This document shows positions 25,431 through 34,545 of a DNA stretch of 64,000 nucleotides, in pieces. Made by a program: the position numbers and the translations under genes. Within the stretch, counting starts at the first letter, position 1. Every line of letters starts with the position of its first letter. A model generated the notes under the pieces. The model did not search any database, was not told the DNA's origin, and saw only the letters and a program-made list of their open reading frames with translations. Origin of the DNA: Tamarix chinensis (taxonomy: Eukaryota > Streptophyta > Magnoliopsida > Caryophyllales > Tamaricaceae); the NCBI GenBank assembly GCA_030549775.1, contig CM060174.1:14998128-15062127 (forward strand), given 5' to 3'.

Positions 25431-26346
25431 ATAAATAAATTAAAATATTTGGTATATTTAAAAATAATAGTATTTAAATAAAATAATATTTAAATCCCTT
25501 TTTAGGCTAAATTAGGATTTTTAAAAGATTTTTCATAAATTCCATTTCAATTAGCAAATCACTCTAATTTTCTTCAATTAAATTATTTATAAAATTAATA
25601 TTAATTTGAAACTATTTTCTCTTTCTTAATTTAAATAAAATAATTTATTTAAATAAATTCCCAAATTAAAATCTTTAATTAGTTAAAATACCTAAATTTC
25701 CTCTAATTAACATATTTATACAATTTCTTATTAATCTGCCCAAATAAATTTCCTTTTATTTTAGTAAAAATAATTTATTAAATTAAATTTTTCAATAAAA
25801 CCTTATTTAAATATAATCTTTAAAATTAGAAAATTTTGGGGCATTTCAGTTGGGGTGACCTTAGTGGTTGGTCTACTAGCCAAATGGCGGTGAGTAGTGG
25901 CTGAGGTGGTGCATGATGGTGGATTGGTGGTGCAGATGACAAAAATAGGGAAGGAACGAGGAAAAAGAAGAAGAAAGGGAGAAGGAAGAAAGGAGGAAGA
26001 TGGTGGAGCTCAGGCAATTGATTTCTAATACAGAAAGGATAAATTAGAGACCAAGTAAAGAGAAAAAGAGGAAAGTATGGTGTATATATATATATAGTCA
26101 TATGTGTGCGTGTGTATGGTGTTTCGGGGAGAAGAAAAGAACAGGAAGGATGATGGCGTGCGACAAAGGTGATGATGATTGTGCGATTCCAGGGTGAGGG
26201 TGATGGTTGCAGGGGATGGTTAGGGTAGGGAAATAGCTGCAAGGTGAGCGTGGTGATGGTTGATGTAAATATTATGTAAAGATGAAAAGGATAAGAAGAT
26301 GCAAGGTGATGGGGTGTGCGCATGGGGAGTGTGCAGGTCTGCACAG

Positions 26347-26394
26347 ATGGAAGAAGAAGAAGAAGAAGAAGAAGAAGAAGAAGAAGAAGAAGAA
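26347..26394. repeat. (AAG)16 microsatellite
   Basis: An uninterrupted GAAGAAGAAG run of about sixteen triplets, followed by a GGTGATGGGTGATGG stretch. The minus-strand poly-S and poly-L frames here are translations of it. Confidence 0.9.
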
Positions 26395-27759
26395 AGGTGA
26401 TGGGTGATGGGTGATGGATGAGGGTGCATAAAGGTGATGGGTGGTACAAGTGGATGTAAGAGTTGCAGCAAAGGGTGGCGGGTGAAAGGGAAGAAGGAAA
26501 GAAAAGAAAAGGAAAAGAGAAAGGGTTGAGGGGATTAATTTAGGATGATTTTAGATTATTTAAGGGTAATTAGGATTAGTAAAAATTTTAGCGGATTTGA
26601 TTTTGGTTTATGAATTACAATTTATCAAAGTTAAGGTTTTTGGAATCGGTTAATGTTTCAGGATTATGGATATGTTAAGGCTAATATAGGATTTATTAGG
26701 ATTAAAATTAAATTAGGTGCTAATGATGCGGGATTAGCTTGAGCAAAATTTCGGAGTATTACAGCACCACCCTTTACCAAACTTGACCTTCCCCTGCCTC
26801 TAACTCTCCCTCCTCTTCTCTCCCTATTTGTGTAAAGTGGGTAGCTTGAGCTGCCCTTTTGTACCCATTGCCGCCCCTTGCGCCGCCCTGCTCTGCCACT
26901 ATCGCCACCTCCACTACCTCCCTCTTTGTCCAGAAAACCTCCCTTTACCTTCCCACACCCTCCATACCATTTTTCTCTCCCTCCTTCCTCCTCCTTTCTT
27001 CTCCTCTACTTTCGGCCACCACTGTCACCGCCGCTGTGGGATACCACCACCACCACCACAACCCCCTCCAACTCAGGAAATCTACTACCTAAGAAAACAC
27101 CACTTCCCTTCCCTTTTCCAACCCTAAAATCCTATCTTTTCTATCACCACCACCCTTGTACCACCGTTGCTACCGCCCCCGCCCTAACTGTCACACCCTC
27201 TTTGGTCGTGCCCTAACTCTTGTATTTATTTAGTATAATTTATTTTAAATATTTTTCTATTATTAACCTTATTATTATTATTATCACTATTATTATTATT
27301 ATTATTATTATTAATCTCCTTACTAATATGTAGTTAGAAAAAAATAAAAGAAAAAGAAAAAAGAGTAGGAAGAAAGTTAATATTATTATTCCATTTTTAT
27401 AGGTGAATCAAACCCTTCCTATAAGGAGGCGTAGAATTCGTGCTCTATTAGATAAAGATATGGTTAATACTTAGTTTGTATGTTTTATGTGCTTATGGGT
27501 GTTTTGCTATGTGCTATGTATTATATGTGAGTATGGACTAAAATGTAAGTAGTGCATCTTGCTTTGCATGGAGTTAAGGTAAGTTGTGTATGAGTTATGA
27601 TATATGTGATATAAATGATATGACTTATATTTTATGATATGCTCTTATGTTGTTATAATATGGTATGTATGCTCTTATGTTGGGGATTTAAAAGAAATAA
27701 AGAGGGTGGAGTGAATAGGAAGAAGTGAAAAAAGTCTAACACTACCCCAAAAAGTAGTT

Positions 27760-28190
27760 TTAATAACGGTTATTTTACAGTTTTAATAACGGTTTTCAAC
27801 CGTTATTAAAACGCCCGTTATTAAATCTTTAATAACGGTTCACAACCGTTATCAAAAATATAAAAAAACCCGCCAATATGAGCATAAAATGCATTTTTAA
27901 TAACGGTTTTTGAGAAAAACCGTTGTTAAAAAAGAGGGTTTTAATAACGGTTCTTATGAAAACCGTTATTAAAAGGTAGGTTTCAATAACGGTTCTTATG
28001 AAAACCGTTATTAAAATACCAGAGTTTTAATAACGGTTCTTATGAAAACCGTTATTAAAATACCAGAGTTTTAATAACGGTTTTAGAAGAACCGTTATTA
28101 AAACATCTTTTAATAATGGTTTTCATAAGAACCGTTATTAAAACCTACCTTTTAATAACGGTTTCCATCAGAACCGTTATTAAAACTCCA
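27760..28190. repeat. Left subterminal palindrome array of the CACTA element
   Basis: About ten units of the form TTTTAATAACGGTT - short spacer - AACCGTTATTAAAA, each able to form a hairpin. Spacers such as CTTATGAA recur in neighbouring units. Subterminal repeats of this sort in En/Spm elements are bound by the element-encoded TNPA-type protein; here that role is inferred. Confidence 0.9.
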
Positions 28191-28498
28191 GTTTTTTTTT
28201 TAAGTTTTTGCAGTTTTGTTCCTGCCCACATACACAGTTGTATGTTCAAATAATTACCAAATCTGTATTGTAAAACAACATCAATTGATAACATATCTGC
28301 AATCACACCATAATTTCAATCATTCCCTTGTTAATACACCGGACATATATACTCAAGAATCAAAATTAGTAGGCATACCACAACTTGGTAGCTCTACACA
28401 CCAAAGCAAAATGTTTATAAATCTAGCTTAATTACAAGACTTAAAGACATAGACAAAATACAAGCCTGAACATGCATGTAGAATATATAGATATCTAC

Positions 28499-31400
28499 CT
28501 AATACCGAATGAATGAGTGCACATGCTTGGCCCATTGCTCTCTCACTTCATCAATTTCTTCAACATTGTATTGCTGGCCTTGTGCATAATCATCGGTGAA
28601 AAACTACAAATCCCAAGTTTTGATTAATATACAGTTAGCACTTACGTCAAGTATCAAACATATATGTCATGATTCATTAATGGAAAAATATCGAAAAGAA
28701 AACATACATGGCTTGGATCTATGTTGACCGATCTATTTTGGACTATCAGATCCATTGATCTACATACATAGTATCCACAATCTTTGTCGTTTTGCTGTTG
28801 TGGACACTGTCATATAAATTCAGTTAGCTCTCTAACTATTAGATATTAATTTTAATTAAAATAAAATACGAAATAGTTGCCTTCCTACTTACTATGACAG
28901 GCTCGTATTGAACATTCTTTGGGTCTGGGACACCATTCCCGCCTCTCCTTTGATACGCTGTCCGTAGTGCCCTAATAAATAGAGTTGGATACACAATATT
29001 GTAAGTACGCATATATACCTCAAATAATGAAAGCTATCTAGGCGAATATATGTATAAATAAGCTAATGAAGTAAGAAGTGAAAAGTATACTAACATGTCG
29101 ATAAATTCCTTCCCACCACGACGAGCGACTTCAAAAGGCACGTCATAGGTTCGAAGGGAATCAAACACAAAGACTTTATTAAGATCAGGTCGGACGGCGT
29201 ACAAAACCCAATGTTCACTTGCGAGGTGAGGAATGAGATAGAGCTTGTTGTGTCCCTCAATCAAAATGCGATCCGCTAAATAGTTTATGTGCCTACCCTC
29301 TCTTATTGTACTACCGTCAGCTATGTAGTATGGGCACACAAACACAATAGAGGACAGCATTCCCTCCATCGCAGCTCGAGTAGCTACCAACTTATGGACA
29401 ACAAAAACAATGCATATTTGTTAATAAATAATAACTCATATAAGAGGTCATAAAAATTCCAATTGTATAAGTTAAGAGTACTAAAATCTCAAAATGAAAT
29501 AATACTTACGTGACATAGACGGCGACACTTATGGTTGACATCCATTCTTGATTATAAATGTCGCTTATGTCAGCCGTCGATACCATGTAAGTAGCATCGT
29601 CCCTCCCAACATACTCAGGATGACAATCAATGAAAATATAATTGTCCCTGAGGTAGTTTTGGGCATAAAAATATAATATAGCTAATGCTGGTGGAGGTTG
29701 GCTTTGCTGATCTGAAGAAGGAATCTTTTGTGGGGCAACTGATTTTCAGATTTAGCTCTCTTTCCTTTAGCAGCGCCCTGTTTTGTGTTGCTCGTTCTGC
29801 TAGTACGTCTCTTGGTTTTACTAGCAGAAGCAGTCTTCTTTTTTGATTCCTTAATTGATAATATTAAATAAAATATATATTGAACATATAAATATATATA
29901 TATATATATATGAAAAAGGTATATATAGTGTAACTACTAAACAAGGTCTAATGAACATGTCAAATGTCAATACCTCTTCAGTAGTGAGACGTATTTGATC
30001 CGCAGGCCAAGCCACGAAGCTTCCATAAGCTTCTAGTACTGTGGTTGCCTCATCGCCCTCTTTATAACAAGGCAAGTGTGCACTGCCAATGATTTGAGTG
30101 TCAATACTCACCGGCCTTGTATTTAGGGCTAAATTGTACCCGTGGATTGTATACGTTTCAATACTGTGACTAATGCGGACCCTTCCTTTCGCCAAAATTA
30201 TTGAAAGGTCATTCGCTAATAAGTCACATTTATGCAAACCCTAAACAAAAATATTACACATTATTAATAATTTATTACACCGAATACATTTAATAACAAT
30301 TCATAGTTTGTAATGCTTACCTCGGGAAGAGTAGAAAGAAATGCATCAGCTTCACAACTATCTCTGACGCTATTTACATTAGGTATGTGAATCTGATCAT
30401 GGTCTACTGAATCGGATGGCTTATACCCTTGAGATTTAATAAATGAAAACTCTTGCTCCATTGTTGCCATCCGTTCAAATGCCACGTTCAATTTTTGGGT
30501 GAGGATGGCGACTTGCTCATTAGTGCTACGAGAACCACGAGATCGACCACATATGCTCGTTCTCGTAACACCCAATCCAATGCCCCTGTGTCTTCCAGGG
30601 TGTTCTACAATTCCTGTAGCCTGGGCCACAATGCTATATTGGTCCACCTCCTCATCTTCTGACGTTTCAAGTTCGTCCTGTAAATTTAACTTATAGGAAT
30701 AAGCATAATATAATAGTTTTCTAAAAGAAAACTAAGTAGGGTTCTAGATATCTACAAATTTACAATTTTTTTGGCTGCAACATCAACATATTCATTAACA
30801 TATCCATCTCTTGTTGCTCTAGCCTTCTTCCATAATGTACCAATATTGATGGACGAGGTACATGGGTCCAAGTCTTGGGCTAGGAGCTACAAATCAAAAA
30901 ATATTCTTAATTAAGAATATTATTATAAAATTCAACATTTACATGTAAATAGATAATCACAAAATGCATACCAACTCCTCTTCAAGGCCCGCATAGCCTT
31001 TGTGAGCCATATTATGCCGGTATTTATTTTTCTTGGCAATCTCTTTATTTTGGGTACTTTTTTCCTATGTGACAAGCCAAAACATAATGACATGGTTATT
31101 TCAATATTAAGCATAATACTGGGATTGATACAAAAAGTTTAATTGTTATCTAACAAATACCTTAAAATCCACCGTAAGACGATAAGCAATGAATTGGTTC
31201 CAACTTTCTTGATCGATGAAACCGTATCGTTTGGGTGGGTTCTGTCGTACAGAACCATCCTTCTTTCTATACATTTTTCTACGAGCTAAATATGACCTAA
31301 AGGTTCTTAGACGCTCCCCACAATGTCTAAGAAGCCATTTCTTCCTACTCTCTGGGACATTGAACACTTTCTGCAAAATAAGACATTTAGATGTATACCG

Positions 31401-31730
31401 ATGTTAATGTAATAAAATTAATAACATTTGACATACAAAAATGATTACATAAAATAGCATATTTACCGTGATTTCCTGCCAAATATGCTCCTTATGACCC
31501 TGTGGAACCTGCTTCCAATTATTATAGGAGATAGGAACACGGTTACGGGTCATAAGTGAAATGTAGGTCAAGAACATATCTGCGTAAGGGCCGATGGGAA
31601 GATTGTAAGTATTCCATCCCAAATCGACTACTTCTCCTCTATTCCTCATGTCTATGATAATTCTCATAATCGTAGGTCCCCTCTTCCCTTCTTCATCACT
31701 GTTATCCCTATCAATGTTTTTGTTGGCCAT
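28499..31730 (-). pseudogene. CACTA transposon protein with DUF8039-like region and C-terminal Ulp1/C48 cysteine protease, frame broken
   Basis: I assembled about eleven exons by reading splice sites: 31730-31467, 31370-31161, 31064-30972, 30886-30764, 30677-30321, 30240-29974, 29849-~29515, ~29393-29095, 28971-28893, 28806-28708 and 28603-28499, about 740 codons. The start is MANKNIDRDNSDEEGKRG. Exons 1-4 are Trp- and basic-rich, like plant Ptta/En/Spm transposase-family proteins; exon 5 has a likely coiled coil (STNEQVAILTQKLNVAFERM); exon 6 is DUF8039-like and ends GSFVAWPADQIRL; exon 7 is Lys/Arg-rich, possibly nuclear targeting. Exons 8-11 form a Ulp1-like SUMO-protease domain with His in SEHWVLYAVRP, Asp in VFVFDSL, Gln in CPQQQND and Cys in KDCGYYVC. 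The reading frame shifts once near 29731-29740, as if one A were lost, and the exon 7-8 junction is uncertain. Such proteases are common passengers of plant CACTA and MULE elements; their role in transposition is not settled. Confidence 0.8.
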
Positions 31731-31910
31731 ATCTCTACAAAAAATAAATAAATAAATTATGTTAGAATGTTATGTATTGAGCATAATAATGTACCATTAT
31801 ATTATCGATACGAATCATGCTTAGAAAGAATTAATCTCAAATGTATCATGCTATTATATATATATATATACGAATCATGTTAACACGTTTCCAAAAAGAT
31901 ATTAATACTA

Positions 31911-32040
31911 ACCCTAACCCTAACCCTAAACCCTAAACCATAATTAACCATAATAAACGATAAACCCTAACCCTAACCCTAGCTAATTAACCATAATTTA
32001 TTATAATAAAACCTAACCCTAAACCACAAAAAAAAAACCT
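31911..32040. repeat. Interstitial telomere-like CCCTAA repeats inside the CACTA element
   Basis: Short blocks of AACCCTAACCCTAA and AAACCCTAAACC, broken by TAATTAACCATAAT spacers, lie just upstream of the start codon of the minus-strand transposon gene, in its presumed promoter or 5' leader. AAACCCTAA is also known as a telo-box in plant promoters. Confidence 0.85.
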
Positions 32041-32305
32041 AATCCCTAAACCTAGCTAAATGTAATTAAAGCATAATATATAAATCATATTATTAATTAT
32101 TATTATTATTATTATTATTATTCTTATCATACACAATTATTTCTCTCTATTTAATTATTCACTTTTATATATTCCTTATTCTCTATATCTATTTAATCCT
32201 CATCAAATAGCAATCATTAACATATGCATATGTAAAATATATTTGCATTTCATTATATGACATTTCCTATATCTTATTGCTAGTCTCCTATACTTATTAA
32301 TGAAA

Positions 32306-32306
<1 letters not shown>

Positions 32307-32347
<41 letters not shown>
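32307..32347. repeat. (TG)20 microsatellite
   Basis: An uninterrupted TG/GT run of about twenty units within the CACTA element, between the transposon gene and the right subterminal array. Confidence 0.95.
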
Positions 32348-32350
<3 letters not shown>

Positions 32351-32939
32351 GTTTTTATGAGTGAAAATGTATATAATTCTACACTCACATTCATATTATA
32401 TATATATATGTAAAGGTCTCGGCCAACACATGCATTTGTTAATATATAACAATAACGCAACAAATTCAACAAAAAACAGCAAAATTTTCAGCCAATACAT
32501 TAAACAACCCATTTTCGAACGACAAACCACAATCTTTCAATAACAAACAAACGAAATCCTGTACCAACATGCATGCATTTATATATATATACATATATAA
32601 GTAGATAAAATGTTACGAGAAGAAGAACAAACACATACATAAAGTGAGCTAGCTACAAACACGACGGTGAGAATGTTGAGAGAGGCAAGGGCTTCAAACA
32701 CGACAGAGGATGAAGGTGCAAGTGCTAGCTAGCTTCGGAATAATGACAGCACGCACATGCAGAGCCGGCAATGGCGAAGGCGTGGTGGAGAGTTGGCGGT
32801 GCGAGGGTTTCCTTTACTTGAGAGGAGCCGGTGTGGTCGTGCGAGGGTTTGCAAGGAGAAGGAGAGCAAGAGAACGAAGGTGCAGAGAGTCTGAAAATTT
32901 TGGCACGAAACAGAACTGAACAAAATATAAGTTTAATTT

Positions 32940-33290
32940 TGGGGTTTTAATAACGGTTCCTGAGAGAACCGTTATTAAAAATAGGATTTAATAACGGTTC
33001 TCTGAGGAACCGTTATTAAAACATCTTTTAATAACGGTTCTTCCAGTAACCGTTATTAAAAGCTTCTGACTTTTGATAACAGTTCTAATATGAACCGTTA
33101 TTAAATATACTTTTAATAACGGTTTACCTGAAACCGTTATTAAAACATCTGTCCAAATTTTAACGTTGCCCTTTTAATAACGGTTTTTAAATAGAACCGT
33201 TATCAAAACTTCCCGCCGATTAATTTTTACGCATTTGACAACGGTTTTCGAACTACCGTTATTAATGTCCCGTTATTATAACCCGTTTCC
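32940..33290. repeat. Right subterminal palindrome array of the CACTA element
   Basis: About seven TTTTAATAACGGTT ... AACCGTTATTAAAA units, with individual variants (TTTTGATAACAGTT, TTTGACAACGGTT). It mirrors the left array but spacers differ. A moderately G+C-rich stretch at 32640-32935 just inside it may be the promoter or 5' leader of the minus-strand gene. Confidence 0.9.
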
Positions 33291-33429
33291 GTAGTAGTGT
33301 AAGTACCTTATGATTTATGGGTGATAAAATAAAGGGATAATAATAATAAAAATAAAGGGTTAGAGTAAATCTTGCATGGGAAGTGTAAGGCTTGCATGGG
33401 GTGGTTAGCTTTTGTAAGGGGGTGTTATG

Positions 33430-33780
33430 AATTTGTTGGTGGAAAATTAATATATTAATTATAAAAAATAAGATATTAGTAGTAAAATATTATTTTTAAG
33501 TAAAATAATAGTGAAAAATAAATTCAGTGGTGAAAAATCAGTTAATTAATAGTTAATAATGGTGAAAGATACTTAAATAAATAATAAAATATATATACTT
33601 AATGAAAGATACTTAGTGGTGAAATATTAATACCTAAATGAAATATATACTTAATAAAATATACTTAAATGAAATATTTAGTAAATTGAGAATGGTAAAA
33701 TATTGATATAATAATGACGAAAGAAATATATAAAATAATTTATAAATTAAAAATATATCAATATAAATATTAATTTATAG
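33430..33780. repeat. Right continuation of the A+T-rich tandem array
   Basis: Words ATATTAGTAGTAAAATATT and TTTTTAAGTAAAATAATAG match the array at 17080-17802, resuming after the nested block. It begins with the second AATTT. Confidence 0.65.
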
Positions 33781-34545
33781 AAGAAAAAGATTCAGAAATA
33801 TTATGATATACTCTTTTTTTTTAATTTTCTAATAATTCTAGCGAGAGATTGCACATATTTTTAGATAGAATCGGTCTTATAGTATAGGTTTCGGATATCC
33901 TGTCCTTCGCAGTCAATTATTTTCTTACAAAAGGTTTATTGATGCGTAAATAAATAAATAAAGGAACAATATCATGTGACGAGTGACGACTTGTTCGATG
34001 GAGCCTTTATACATTTTCTTGATCAGGAACTGGAAGGCTTCGTGTGGCAACACGTACGCGTCTCAGAGCCTATTCGGCCCATATGCCTTAAGGTTCAAGT
34101 CAAAGAGACCCAAAGCCGACGTACTTCCCAAGTTTTACGAACCACGGCTTCACAGAAACTAGTTACCGCGCGCTGGTAAGTCGTATATTATTATTATTAG
34201 TTCTGTTCTGCCACCCATTCCAAAACCGAAATTTCCAAAACATTTTGCAGCTGCCCACCGTACAGAAATGCTATGTCCCCCACCGCCACCCGGTGCACTA
34301 CATACGCAGAGTCTTCAAAACCATGTCTCGTCGCTAACCCATCAAATAACTGAACACTGAAATGCTAATTTAATAAAAACACGCATCACCTTTAAGTCTC
34401 CAACATTCCCAAAGTCCCAAACTACTGCTTGCTTTATTAAACCCATCAACTCTCATAAAAATTCTTACGCATTGTTCTCTCTAACCTAACTAATATCCCT
34501 CCTCTCTTCTTTCATCGTTAGTAATTAAACTTAAAGGCAGCATTT
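33781..34545. other. Upstream region of the PLP-enzyme gene
   Basis: The sequence changes from A+T-rich repeat to mixed composition near 33960 and probably contains the promoter and 5' leader of the gene that starts at 34546. I see no convincing TATA box at a fitting distance. A 67-codon frame at 33976-34179 shows no recognisable feature and I leave it out. Confidence 0.45.

Larger units (their letters stand above)
21459..25848 (-). mobile_element. Complete 4.4-kb minus-strand LTR-like repeat with GTTGG target duplication
   Basis: It starts TGTAACACCCCAAAATTC and ends TTTTGGGGCATTTCA. GTTGG lies directly on both sides (21454-21458 and 25849-25853). In plus-strand order reversed, it contains TAGTACCAGACCGG...CCAAGTGCTAAGGC, a CCACTATTATAACCGGTGG array (22200-22560), a CATGCAAACCCTAAC array (22620-23065), AAT/AGT microsatellites, a G-rich block and a purine tract (24820-25430). 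No gag or pol motif is found. It is inserted in the repeat at 18771-26763, in the same orientation. Confidence 0.9.
18771..26763 (-). mobile_element. Minus-strand LTR-like repeat with GCACC target duplication, itself interrupted
   Basis: It starts TGTAATACCTTAATTTTTAC and ends TTTCGGAGTATTACA. GCACC is found immediately outside both ends (18766-18770 and 26764-26768). A second minus-strand copy occupies 21459-25848; removing it and one GTTGG leaves about 3.6 kb of this element. The first part carries the reverse CCACTATTCT/GGTGGAACGG array (19370-19700) and A+T-rich sequence; the last part a G-rich block and an (AAG)16 run. No retroelement protein is encoded. Confidence 0.85.
27740..33299. 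mobile_element. CACTA (En/Spm) transposon, 5560 bp, with TAA target duplication
   Basis: The left end reads CACTACCCCAAAAAGTAG and the right end, inward, CACTACTACGGAAACGGG. The flanks are TAA (27737-27739) and TAA (33300-33302), the 3-bp duplication typical of CACTA elements. Both ends carry subterminal arrays of AATAACGGTT/AACCGTTATT palindromes. The interior holds one multi-exon gene on the minus strand (28499-31730) for a Ulp1-protease transposon protein. The TNP2/TnpD-type transposase expected in an autonomous element is absent, so this copy probably depended on enzyme made elsewhere. Clean ends and duplication suggest a fairly recent insertion. Confidence 0.92.
17803..33429 (+). mobile_element. 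Old plus-strand LTR-like repeat carrying later nested insertions
   Basis: The left end TATAATACTCCC and the right end GGGGGTGTTATG are decayed forms of this family's TGTAATAC...GTGTTACA termini. The flanking direct repeat AATTT and the same tandem array on both sides support one insertion event. Its own DNA is only about 2.1 kb: 17803-18770 (including a pyrimidine block from 18100), 26769-27739 and 33303-33429. The rest is younger elements: the minus-strand repeat at 18771-26763 and the CACTA element at 27740-33299. The terminal bases are TA/TG and not TG/CA, so the outer boundaries are less certain than the inner ones. Confidence 0.55.

Noticed and set aside
24734..25438. Cluster of frames of 60-141 codons on both strands
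   Set aside because: Purine tract inside the minus-strand repeat; K/E/R- or F/S/L-rich shadows.
27760..28190. CRISPR-like array of repeats and spacers
   Set aside because: Units are palindromic, vary in spacer length, sit at both ends of a CACTA element, and the DNA is from a plant.
33976..34179. 67-codon frame upstream of the PLP-enzyme gene
   Set aside because: No recognisable motif; more likely promoter-region sequence.
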